Shown in pieces: positions 18,018-25,394 of a DNA stretch of 64,000 bases. The stretch's first letter is position 1. Each line of letters opens with the position of its first letter. The translations under genes were made by a program, and so were the position numbers. Origin of the DNA: Cellulomonas humilata (GTDB taxonomy: Bacteria; Actinomycetota; Actinomycetes; Actinomycetales; Cellulomonadaceae); contig NZ_JABMCI010000037.1 of assembly GCF_013359775.1 (NCBI RefSeq), positions 1-64,000 on the forward strand, given 5' to 3'. The notes under the pieces were generated by a model. That model made no database searches, was not told where the DNA came from, and saw only the letters and a program-made list of their open reading frames with translations.

Positions 18018-20372
18018 ATGACCCCCAGGCAGCCCCTGCCCTCGCGCCCGGCCGCGGACCCCCGAGCGGTGGTCCTCGGGCCGCAGTTCCGGATCACGGT
18101 GCTCACCGAGGGGCTCGTGCGGCTGGAGCACTCCCCGGACGGCGTCTTCGAGGACCGCGCGTCCACGTTCGCCCTCAACCGCGAGCTGCCCGTACCGGAG
18201 TTCCGGGTGATCGAGACGGGGTCCCACGTCGAGGTCCTCACGGCCCGGCTGCACCTCGTGTACGACCGCGGACCGTTCTCCACGAGCGGCCTGAGCGTGT
18301 CTGTGCTGGGCGGCGTCAGCGCGTACCACTCAGTGTGGCGGTACGGCGACGACTCCCCCGACTCCGTGGGGCTGGGCGGGACCGCCCGCACGCTCGACCT
18401 GGCCGACGGCGCCATCCCGCTGGAGCCCGGCATCGTGTCCCGGCAGGGCTACGCGGTGCTCGACGACTCGCGCTCGATGGTGTTCGAGGCCGACGGGTGG
18501 GTGGCGCCGCGCGACGGGTCCCGGACCGACCTGTACGTGTTCGCGTACGGCCACGACTACCGCGAGGCGCTGCGGGCGTTCTACGCGGTCTCCGGCCCGA
18601 CGCCCGTGCTCCCCCGGTTCGCGCTGGGCAACTGGTGGAGCCGGTTCCACCGCTACACCACCGAGACGTACACGGCCCTGCTGCACCGGTTCGACGCCGA
18701 GGGGATCCCGTTCAGCGTCGCCGTCATCGACATGGACTGGCACGTCACGGACGTCGACCCCGCCATCGGCAGCGGCTGGACCGGGTACACGTGGAACCGG
18801 GACCTGTTCCCCGACCCGGCGGCGTTCCTGAGCACCCTGCACGACCGCGGCCTGCGCGTCACGCTCAACGTCCACCCCGCCGACGGCGTCCGCACGCACG
18901 AGGACGCGCACGCCGAGCTGGTCGCCGCGCTCGGCCGCCCGCCGCAGGAGCCGATCCCGTTCGACGTCACCGACCGGGAGTTCCTCGACGCCTACTTCGA
19001 CGTCCTGCACCGCGGCCTCGAGCGTGACGGCGTGGACTTCTGGTGGCTCGACTGGCAGTCCGGACCGCACTCGCGCGTCGCCGGCATCGACCCCCTGTGG
19101 ATGCTCAACCACTTCCACTTCCTCGACAACGCGCGCGACGGGCGCCGGCCGCTCACGTTCTCCCGCTACGCCGGCCCCGGCAGCCACCGCTACCCGGTCG
19201 GGTTCAGCGGCGACACCGTCATCTCGTGGGCGTCCCTGGCCTTCCAGCCGTACTTCACCGCGACCGCGTCGAACATCGGCTACGGCTGGTGGAGCCACGA
19301 CATCGGCGGGCACATGTTCGGCGGTAAGGACGACGAGCTGGCCACCCGCTGGCTCCAGCTCGGCGTGTTCTCGCCGATCCTGCGCCTCCACTCGGGCTCC
19401 AACCCGTTCACGGCGAAGGAGCCGTGGACGTTCGAGCCCGCCGCGCGCGCCGTGATGACCGAGCACCTGCGCCTGCGCCACCGCCTGCTGCCGTACCTGC
19501 ACACGATGAACCACCGGGCCGCGGCGCAGGGCCGGCCGCTGGTCGAGCCGATGTACCACGCCTGGCCGTCCGAGCCGGAGGCGTACGACCAGCCGAACCA
19601 GTACCTGTTCGGCAGCGAGCTCGTGGTGGCCCCACTGACCAGCCCCGCCGACCTGCGCACGCGACTGGCCTCCGTCCGCGCCTGGCTGCCCGCCGGCACC
19701 TGGGTCGACGTGCTCACCGGCCTGGTCTACGACGGCGGCCGCGAGCTCCTGCTGCACCGCGACCTGGCGACCATCCCCGTGCTCGCCCCCGCCGGTGCGA
19801 TCGTGCCGCTCGACGGCGCCGCGGTTCCCGGGAACGACCCGGTGAACCCTTCGACGCTCGAGGTCCTGGTCGTCGTCGGCGCGGACGGCACCTTCACGCT
19901 CGTCGAGGACGACGGCTCGGCCGACGGTGTCGCGTCGACGCCGCTCACCTTCGCGCAGAGCACCGGGACGTTCACGGCGGGGCCCGCGGTCGGCGCGCTG
20001 GACTGCCTGCCCGCCACCCGGTCGTGGACCGTGACGTTCCTGTCCTTCGACGGCTCACCGTCGGTCGACGGCGTCGAGAGCCGGCTGGAGCGCACCGACG
20101 GTCGCGTCTCGATCACGGTCGACGACGTCCCCGTCGGCGCCACGCTCACGGTCGACGTCGGCCCGGACCCGCAGCTCGCTCCCAACGACGTCGCCGCGCG
20201 CCTGTTCGCCCTGCTCGACCGCGCGCAGATCAGCTACGACCTCAAGACGCGCATCCACCAGATCGCGACGTCCGACGCGCCCCTGACGGTCCGCGCCTCA
20301 CACCTCCAGTCGCTCCAGCTCGACCCGGCCCTGGGCACGGCGGTCGGCGAGCTCCTGCTGGCCCGCGCCTGA
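18018..20372 (+). CDS. Glycoside hydrolase family 31 (alpha-glucosidase/alpha-xylosidase type)
   Basis: 784 residues with GAGAGGAC before the ATG. The catalytic barrel spans about 195-560: FALGNWWSR, VAVIDMDWH, the nucleophile region FWWLDWQSG (Asp near 345) and the acid/base region GFSGDT (Asp near 399). Beta-sandwich domains lie on both sides. There is no signal peptide, so it acts on imported oligosaccharides. The linkage and sugar cannot be told by eye. It is the divergent partner of the LacI regulator, with its own operator-controlled promoter; no sugar transporter is adjacent. Confidence 0.9.
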   Translation: MTPRQPLPSRPAADPRAVVLGPQFRITVLTEGLVRLEHSPDGVFEDRASTFALNRELPVPEFRVIETGSHVEVLTARLHLVYDRGPFSTSGLSVSVLGGVSAYHSVWRYGDDSPDSVGLGGTARTLDLADGAIPLEPGIVSRQGYAVLDDSRSMVFEADGWVAPRDGSRTDLYVFAYGHDYREALRAFYAVSGPTPVLPRFALGNWWSRFHRYTTETYTALLHRFDAEGIPFSVAVIDMDWHVTDVDPAIGSGWTGYTWNRDLFPDPAAFLSTLHDRGLRVTLNVHPADGVRTHEDAHAELVAALGRPPQEPIPFDVTDREFLDAYFDVLHRGLERDGVDFWWLDWQSGPHSRVAGIDPLWMLNHFHFLDNARDGRRPLTFSRYAGPGSHRYPVGFSGDTVISWASLAFQPYFTATASNIGYGWWSHDIGGHMFGGKDDELATRWLQLGVFSPILRLHSGSNPFTAKEPWTFEPAARAVMTEHLRLRHRLLPYLHTMNHRAAAQGRPLVEPMYHAWPSEPEAYDQPNQYLFGSELVVAPLTSPADLRTRLASVRAWLPAGTWVDVLTGLVYDGGRELLLHRDLATIPVLAPAGAIVPLDGAAVPGNDPVNPSTLEVLVVVGADGTFTLVEDDGSADGVASTPLTFAQSTGTFTAGPAVGALDCLPATRSWTVTFLSFDGSPSVDGVESRLERTDGRVSITVDDVPVGATLTVDVGPDPQLAPNDVAARLFALLDRAQISYDLKTRIHQIATSDAPLTVRASHLQSLQLDPALGTAVGELLLARA

Positions 20373-20394
20373 CGACAGGGTCGATCGCTTCCGT

Positions 20395-20727
20395 TCAGAG
20401 TCCGAGGAGCCTGTGGACCGCTTGCTCGACCGCGAGGACGACGAGCGGCTCGGCCGAGCCGAAGCGGGTCGTCAGGCGCCGCGGCGAGATCGCGCCGCCG
20501 TCCTCGCACCTGGCGTAGCTCGTCGCCTTCAAGCCCGAGCTGCCCGGCTCGATCTCGATCCGGGTCGGTGAATCCCACGGTGTCCTCGTGATCGGAACGA
20601 CCGTGACGACCGGCGGGTTCGAGTCCAGCCACGGCTGCGCGCTGAGCACCAGCACCGGCCGCGTGCCACCCTGCTCGTGCCCGACGGGCTGCCCGAGGTC
20701 CGCGAGGTAGATGTCGCCGCGCCTCAC
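20395..20727 (-). CDS. MazF/PemK-type toxin (mRNA interferase)
   Basis: 110 residues from a GTG that overlaps the antitoxin stop (GTGA). RRGDIYLADLGQPVG...RPVLVLS is the MazF/PemK fold start, followed by VVTVVPIT, the conserved arginine region and a final ALxxxxL helix. Members cut mRNA at short motifs. It follows its ribbon-helix-helix antitoxin in the usual antitoxin-first order. Confidence 0.88.
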   Translation of the reverse strand: MRRGDIYLADLGQPVGHEQGGTRPVLVLSAQPWLDSNPPVVTVVPITRTPWDSPTRIEIEPGSSGLKATSYARCEDGGAISPRRLTTRFGSAEPLVVLAVEQAVHRLLGL

Positions 20728-20978
20728 CAGTCGCCGGCCGCGCTGATGGCGTCGTCGGCGCTGTCGGCGACGTTCTGCCGCATCGTCGCGGCGCCGGCGT
20801 CGACCACGTTCGCCGACTCGGCGTTCGCGCGCCGCACCTGCTGCCAGAACTGCTGCTCCTCCACCTGGTCGAGCGCAGCCGTCAGCGCCCCCGCGAGGGT
20901 CGTACGCTCCTGCTCCGCGAGCCGCGACAGCCGATCGCGGAGATCCTTGGGGACCTTGATGGTGGTCATCACAGTCAT
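20724..20978 (-). CDS. Ribbon-helix-helix antitoxin of the MazF-type toxin
   Basis: 84 residues. The N-terminus (MTTIKVPKDLRDRLSRLAEQ) is a ribbon-helix-helix DNA-binding domain; the C-terminal half is charged and probably wraps the toxin. I chose the ATG at 20978 because a perfect -10 TATACT ends six bases before it, giving a leaderless transcript; the next ATG at 20969 is possible. The gene should repress its own promoter through the inverted repeat over the start. Confidence 0.85.
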   Translation of the reverse strand: MTVMTTIKVPKDLRDRLSRLAEQERTTLAGALTAALDQVEEQQFWQQVRRANAESANVVDAGAATMRQNVADSADDAISAAGDW

Positions 20979-20990
20979 ACTGCAAGTATA
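20977..20990 (-). promoter_or_regulatory. Antitoxin promoter -10 with embedded inverted repeat
   Basis: TATACT (minus strand, 20990-20985) lies six bases before the antitoxin ATG. The inverted repeat ATACT-N3-AGTAT (20977-20989) covers both, and CAGT-CAT-ACTG (20972-20982) is a second small palindrome beside it; both suit a ribbon-helix-helix operator. Confidence 0.6.
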
Positions 20991-21010
20991 CCGCCAGGGA
21001 TACCTGCGGG

Positions 21011-21158
21011 CCACTACGGGCGCGTGCCGCTCCGCGACCCCCACCCTCCACGGCGCTCCGGGTCAGTCCCAGAGTCCATGGTCGGACCGACCCTGCGCTC
21101 CACTACGGGCGCGTGCCGCTCCGCGACCCCCACCCTCCGCGGCGCTCCGGGTCAGTCC
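21011..21158 (+). repeat. 89-base tandem duplication (1.66 copies)
   Basis: A 59-base segment at 21011-21069 recurs at 21100-21158 with one mismatch; the period is 89 bases. The second copy contains the lpdA stop codon (21152-21154). Between the copies lies the palindrome GGTCGGACCGACC (21080-21092). Confidence 0.9.
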
Positions 21159-22609
21159 TCCGCGCGGTGGTGCAGGACGCGCGCCACCTCGGCGATCGTG
21201 CCCGACATCGACGGGTAGACCGTCGCCGTCTCGGCCAGCTGGTCCGTGGTCAGGTGGTGCGTCACGGCGAGCGTCAGCGGGTAGATCGACTCGCTGGCGC
21301 GGGGTCCGACCACCACGGCGCCGAGCACGGTCCCGGTGGCGCCGTGGGCGAAGATCTTGATGAACCCGTCGCGCACGCCCAGCATCTTGGCGCGAGGATT
21401 GCGGGCCAGCGGCAGCATGCTCACCGAGTACTTGACGCCCTGCTCCTGGAGCCGCGCCTCCGACGAGCCCACCGTGGCGATCTCGGGCGACGTGAAGATG
21501 TTCGCGGACACCCCCCGCAGCGACAGGGGCTTCACCGCGTCGCCCAGCGCGTGCGCCATGGCGAGCCGGCCCTGCATGGCCGCGACCGACGCGAGCGGCA
21601 GCACCCCGGTCACGTCGCCGGCGGCGTAGATGCCGCGCACGTTGGTGCGGGAGACCTTGTCCACCTCGATGTGCCCGGACGGGGTGAGCCGCACCCCCGC
21701 CTCCTCCAGGCCGAGGCCCGCGCTGGTCGGGATGGAGCCGACCGCGAACAGCACGTGCGAGCCTTCGATCACGCGGCCGTCGGACAGGGTCACCTCGACG
21801 CCGTCGGCGGTCCGGCGGGCCCCCGCGGCACGCGACCGGGACATCACCGTCATGCCACGCGTCTTGAACACGTCCTCGAGCAGCTGGGCGGCGTCGGCGT
21901 CCTCACCGGGGAGCACCCGGTCGCGGCTGGACACGAGGACCACGTCCGCGCCGAGCGAGGTGTACGCCCCGGCGAACTCGGCCCCCGTGACGCCCGACCC
22001 GACGACGATGAGACGCTTCGGCAGCACGTTCAGGTCGTACAGCTGGGTCCAGGTGAGGATCCGCTCGCCGTCGGGCCGGGCCTCGTCGAGGGTGCGCGGG
22101 GTGGCCCCGGTGGAGACGAGCACGACGTCGGCGTCGAGCGTGAGGTCGTCGACGCCCTGCGGGGTGGTCACGACGACCTTCGACGGACCGTCGAGGTGGC
22201 CGTGCCCGATCACGATGCGCACGCCCTCGCGCTCCAGGCGGGCCCGGATGTCGGCGGACTGCGCGGCCGCGAGCGCCTTGACCCGCGTGTTCACGGCCGC
22301 GAGGTCGATGCGGTGCCGCAGCTGCTCGAGCGTGCCGCCGACCGCACCGGACAGCAGCGTGCCGTCGAGCCGGATGCCCAGCTCCGGGGCGCGGTCCGCG
22401 ATCGTCATCCACTCGGCGGTGGCGATGAGGGTCTTGGACGGGACCACGTCGGTCAGCACGGCGGCGCCGCCCATCCCGGCCGCCTCGACCACCGTGACGT
22501 CCGCGCCGAGCCGACGCCCGACGAGGGCCGCCTCGTAGCCTCCGGGTCCGCCGCCGAGGATGACGACGCGGTTGGCTGCGGGATGCTGCGCGGGGGTGCT
22601 CACGGTCAC
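21152..22609 (-). CDS. lpdA: LpdA-type flavoprotein, NAD(P)H:quinone oxidoreductase
   Basis: 485 residues with the fold of dihydrolipoamide dehydrogenase: FAD motif VVILGGGPGGYEAALVG, NAD(P) motif VVGSGVTGAEFAGAY, and the GDVTG block. The redox-active cysteine pair is absent: where GGTCLNVGCIPSK is expected, the sequence reads GGAAVLTDVVPSK (A50 and V55). It therefore cannot act as a dihydrolipoamide dehydrogenase. The same loss is known in M. tuberculosis LpdA (Rv3303c), an NAD(P)H:quinone reductase, and the neighbouring purine nucleoside phosphorylase and mutase genes match that locus too. The gene ends inside the 89-base tandem duplication. Confidence 0.9.
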   Translation of the reverse strand: MTVSTPAQHPAANRVVILGGGPGGYEAALVGRRLGADVTVVEAAGMGGAAVLTDVVPSKTLIATAEWMTIADRAPELGIRLDGTLLSGAVGGTLEQLRHRIDLAAVNTRVKALAAAQSADIRARLEREGVRIVIGHGHLDGPSKVVVTTPQGVDDLTLDADVVLVSTGATPRTLDEARPDGERILTWTQLYDLNVLPKRLIVVGSGVTGAEFAGAYTSLGADVVLVSSRDRVLPGEDADAAQLLEDVFKTRGMTVMSRSRAAGARRTADGVEVTLSDGRVIEGSHVLFAVGSIPTSAGLGLEEAGVRLTPSGHIEVDKVSRTNVRGIYAAGDVTGVLPLASVAAMQGRLAMAHALGDAVKPLSLRGVSANIFTSPEIATVGSSEARLQEQGVKYSVSMLPLARNPRAKMLGVRDGFIKIFAHGATGTVLGAVVVGPRASESIYPLTLAVTHHLTTDQLAETATVYPSMSGTIAEVARVLHHRAED

Positions 22610-22655
22610 CCATTCTGCCGGTCCGGCGGCGAGCGGCCAGGCGGACGGTGGGCGT

Positions 22656-22661
22656 TAGCCT
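22656..22661 (+). promoter_or_regulatory. -10 element of the leaderless PNP gene
   Basis: TAGCCT ends six bases before the ATG at 22668. Confidence 0.5.
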
Positions 22662-22667
22662 TCGACC

Positions 22668-23507
22668 ATGAGCGACGTCACACCGGCCCCCGACCTCGAC
22701 GACCCGGCGACGGACCCGTCCGACGTGGCCCGCGCCGCAGCCGCGTACATCGCGCAGGCCACCGGCGTCGAACGCCACCACGTCGCACTCGTGCTGGGTT
22801 CGGGCTGGGGCGGCGCGGCCGAGCTGCTGGGCGAGACGGTCGCGGAGCTGCCCAGCCACGAGGTGCCGGGGTTCGCCGCACCGGCCGTCGTCGGGCACGT
22901 GGGCACCATCCGGTCCATCCGGATCGAAGGCACCGACCGGCACGCCCTGGTGCTCGGCTCGCGCACCCACCTGTACGAGGGCCGGGGCGTCCGCAGGGTC
23001 GTGCACGGGGTGCGCACCGCGGCTGCGACGGGTGCGTCGACCGTGGTCCTCACCAACGGCTGCGGCGGGCTCAACCCGGCGTGGGGTCCCGGCACCCCGG
23101 TGCTCATCAGCGACCACCTCAACCTCACGGCCACCTCCCCGCTGGAGGGCGCGACGTTCGTCGACCTCACGGACCTGTACAGCGCACGGCTGCGCGCGGT
23201 CGCCCGGGAGGTCGACGCCTCGCTGGACGAGGGCGTCTACGTGCAGTTCCGCGGGCCGCACTACGAGACCCCGGCCGAGGTGCGGATGGCCGGGACGATC
23301 GGCGGCGACCTGGTGGGCATGTCGACGACGCTGGAGGCCATCGCCGCGCGGCATGCCGGCCTCGAGGTGCTCGGCATCTCGCTGGTGACCAACCTCGCGG
23401 CCGGCATCAGCCCGGAGCCGCTGTCGCACGCCGAGGTCCTCGAGGCCGGCCGGGCGGCCGGTCCGCGGATCAGCGACCTGCTCGCGCAGATCGTCCGTCG
23501 CCTCTAG
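22668..23507 (+). CDS. punA: Purine nucleoside phosphorylase (trimeric type)
   Basis: 279 residues. LVLGSGWG, the phosphate-binding RTHLYEG, LTNGCGGLNP, and VGMSTTLEAIAARH with LVTNLAAGIS are the signatures of the high-molecular-mass (trimeric) PNP family. It splits inosine, guanosine and their deoxy forms with phosphate into base and (deoxy)ribose-1-phosphate. The next gene encodes the mutase that would turn the sugar-1-phosphate into the 5-phosphate used by deoC. Confidence 0.94.
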   Translation: MSDVTPAPDLDDPATDPSDVARAAAAYIAQATGVERHHVALVLGSGWGGAAELLGETVAELPSHEVPGFAAPAVVGHVGTIRSIRIEGTDRHALVLGSRTHLYEGRGVRRVVHGVRTAAATGASTVVLTNGCGGLNPAWGPGTPVLISDHLNLTATSPLEGATFVDLTDLYSARLRAVAREVDASLDEGVYVQFRGPHYETPAEVRMAGTIGGDLVGMSTTLEAIAARHAGLEVLGISLVTNLAAGISPEPLSHAEVLEAGRAAGPRISDLLAQIVRRL

Positions 23508-23531
23508 GTGCAGGGGGCCCGGCGGCTTGAG

Positions 23532-23537
23532 TACGTT
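23532..23537 (+). promoter_or_regulatory. -10 element of the leaderless mutase gene
   Basis: TACGTT ends six bases before the ATG at 23544. Confidence 0.4.
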
Positions 23538-23543
23538 GGGCCC

Positions 23544-25385
23544 ATGACCGGCGACGACGCATGGGCAGGCCTCGAGGCGCGGGTACAGACCTGGATCGAC
23601 GACGACCCCGATCCCCAGACGGCTGACGAGCTGCGCGGCCTGCTCGACCTGGCCCGCTCCGCACCCCCGGCGCTCGCGCCCGGGCACGAGCCCGACCCCA
23701 CGCAGCGCCAGGCGCTCGACGCACGCTCGGCTGCCCGCGACGAGCTGGCGGACCGGTTCACCGGACTGCTCCAGTTCGGCACCGCGGGGCTGCGCGGGCG
23801 GCTCGGCGGCGGTCCGCACCGGATGAACCGCGCGGTCGTCATCCGGGCCGCGTCCGGGCTCGCCGACTACCTGCTGGGCGAGCTCGACGGTGTCAGCCCT
23901 CGCCCGCGCGTGGTGATCGGGTACGACGCCCGGCACAAGTCCGTCGACTTCGCGCGCGACTCGGCGGCGGTGCTCACCGCGGTGGGCATCGAGGTGCTCG
24001 TCCTGCCGTCGGCGCTGCCCACCCCGGTGCTCGCGTTCGCCGTCCGCCACCTGGGCGCCGACGCCGGGATCATGGTGACCGCGTCCCACAACCCGCCCCA
24101 GGACAACGGCTACAAGGTCTACCTGGGCGGCCGCGTGGTCACCGACTCCGGGCAGGGCGCGCAGATCGTGCCCCCGGCCGACGCCGCCATCGCCGCCGAG
24201 ATCGCGCACGTGCCGTCCGTGGCCTCGGTGCCACGTGCCGCGAGCGGCTGGACGGTCCTCGGCCCCGAGGTGCTCGACGCGTACGTCGCCTCCGTCGTCG
24301 CGCTGGCACCCACCGACGACGCCACGCGCGCGGCCGCGAAGAAGCTCCGCATCGTCCTGACCCCGCTGCACGGCGTCGGCGGCGCGGTCGCCCAGCGGGT
24401 GCTCGCCGAGGCGGGGTTCGCCGACGTGCTGGTGGTGCCCGAGCAGGCGGAGCCGGACGGCGACTTCCCGAGCATCGCGTTCCCGAACCCCGAGGAGCCC
24501 GGCGCCATCGACCTCGCGATCGGCCTGGCCAGCGACGAGGGCGCCGACCTGGTGATCGCCCTCGACCCCGACGCGGACCGCTGCGGCGTCTGCGTCCAGG
24601 ACCTGCGCCACCGGTCCTTCCGCGGTCCGGACACCGCGGAGGCAGAGGGCTGGCGCATCCTGCACGGCGACGAGACGGGGTCCCTGCTCGGGGCACGCCT
24701 CGCGTCCGCGCCGCACCCCAACGGGTCGGCCTTCGCCAGCTCGATCGTCTCGTCGCGCCTGCTCGGCAAGATCGCGCGCGCCGCGGGCTTCGGCTACTCC
24801 CAGACTCTGACGGGGTTCAAGTGGATCTCCCGCGTCGACAACCTGGTGTTCGGGTACGAGGAGGCGCTGGGCTACTGCGTGGACCCGGCGCACGTGCGCG
24901 ACAAGGACGGCATCTCGGCGGCGGTGCTCGTCGCGGGGCTCGCGGCACGCCTGAAGGCGGAGGGCCGCTCGATCACGGACGCGCTGGACGACCTGGCCCG
25001 CGAGCACGGCCTGCACCTGACCGACCAGGTGTCCGCGCGCTTCGCCGACCTGTCGCAGATCGGCGCGACCGTGCAGCGGCTGCGCAGCCGGCCCCCCACG
25101 AAGCTGGGTGGATCCCGTGTCACCGAGGTGGTCGACCTCGCGACCGGGACCGAGGACGACCGGGACGGCCTGCCGCCCACCGAGGGGCTGCGCCTGCTCA
25201 CCGCCGACGGGACGCGCGTCATCGTCCGCCCGAGCGGGACCGAGCCCAAGGTCAAGTGCTACCTGGAGGTCGTGCTCCCGCTGGACCCCGCGGCGGACCA
25301 CAAGGCCGTCGGTCACGCCCGCACGGAGGCGCGCTCCCGGCTGGACGCCGTGGCCGCGGACGTGCGGACCGCGCTGGGGATCTAG
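23544..25385 (+). CDS. Phospho-sugar mutase (phosphoglucomutase/phosphomannomutase/phosphopentomutase type)
   Basis: 613 residues. All four functional loops are present: the phosphoserine TASHNPPQDNGYK, the metal loop ALDPDADRCG, the sugar loop GYEEALGY, and the phosphate-binding RPSGTEPKVKCYLE. The extended N-terminus (FGTAGLRG) is that of the PGM2/PMM-like class, whose members convert glucose-, mannose- or (deoxy)ribose-1-phosphate. Its place right behind PNP suggests a phosphopentomutase role; that is inference from context. The start is leaderless. Confidence 0.9.
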   Translation: MTGDDAWAGLEARVQTWIDDDPDPQTADELRGLLDLARSAPPALAPGHEPDPTQRQALDARSAARDELADRFTGLLQFGTAGLRGRLGGGPHRMNRAVVIRAASGLADYLLGELDGVSPRPRVVIGYDARHKSVDFARDSAAVLTAVGIEVLVLPSALPTPVLAFAVRHLGADAGIMVTASHNPPQDNGYKVYLGGRVVTDSGQGAQIVPPADAAIAAEIAHVPSVASVPRAASGWTVLGPEVLDAYVASVVALAPTDDATRAAAKKLRIVLTPLHGVGGAVAQRVLAEAGFADVLVVPEQAEPDGDFPSIAFPNPEEPGAIDLAIGLASDEGADLVIALDPDADRCGVCVQDLRHRSFRGPDTAEAEGWRILHGDETGSLLGARLASAPHPNGSAFASSIVSSRLLGKIARAAGFGYSQTLTGFKWISRVDNLVFGYEEALGYCVDPAHVRDKDGISAAVLVAGLAARLKAEGRSITDALDDLAREHGLHLTDQVSARFADLSQIGATVQRLRSRPPTKLGGSRVTEVVDLATGTEDDRDGLPPTEGLRLLTADGTRVIVRPSGTEPKVKCYLEVVLPLDPAADHKAVGHARTEARSRLDAVAADVRTALGI

Positions 25386-25394
25386 GAGCTCGGG

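Noticed and set aside
20395..21158. Mobile element around the toxin-antitoxin pair
   Set aside because: No transposase, integrase or terminal inverted repeats; only a tandem duplication is present.
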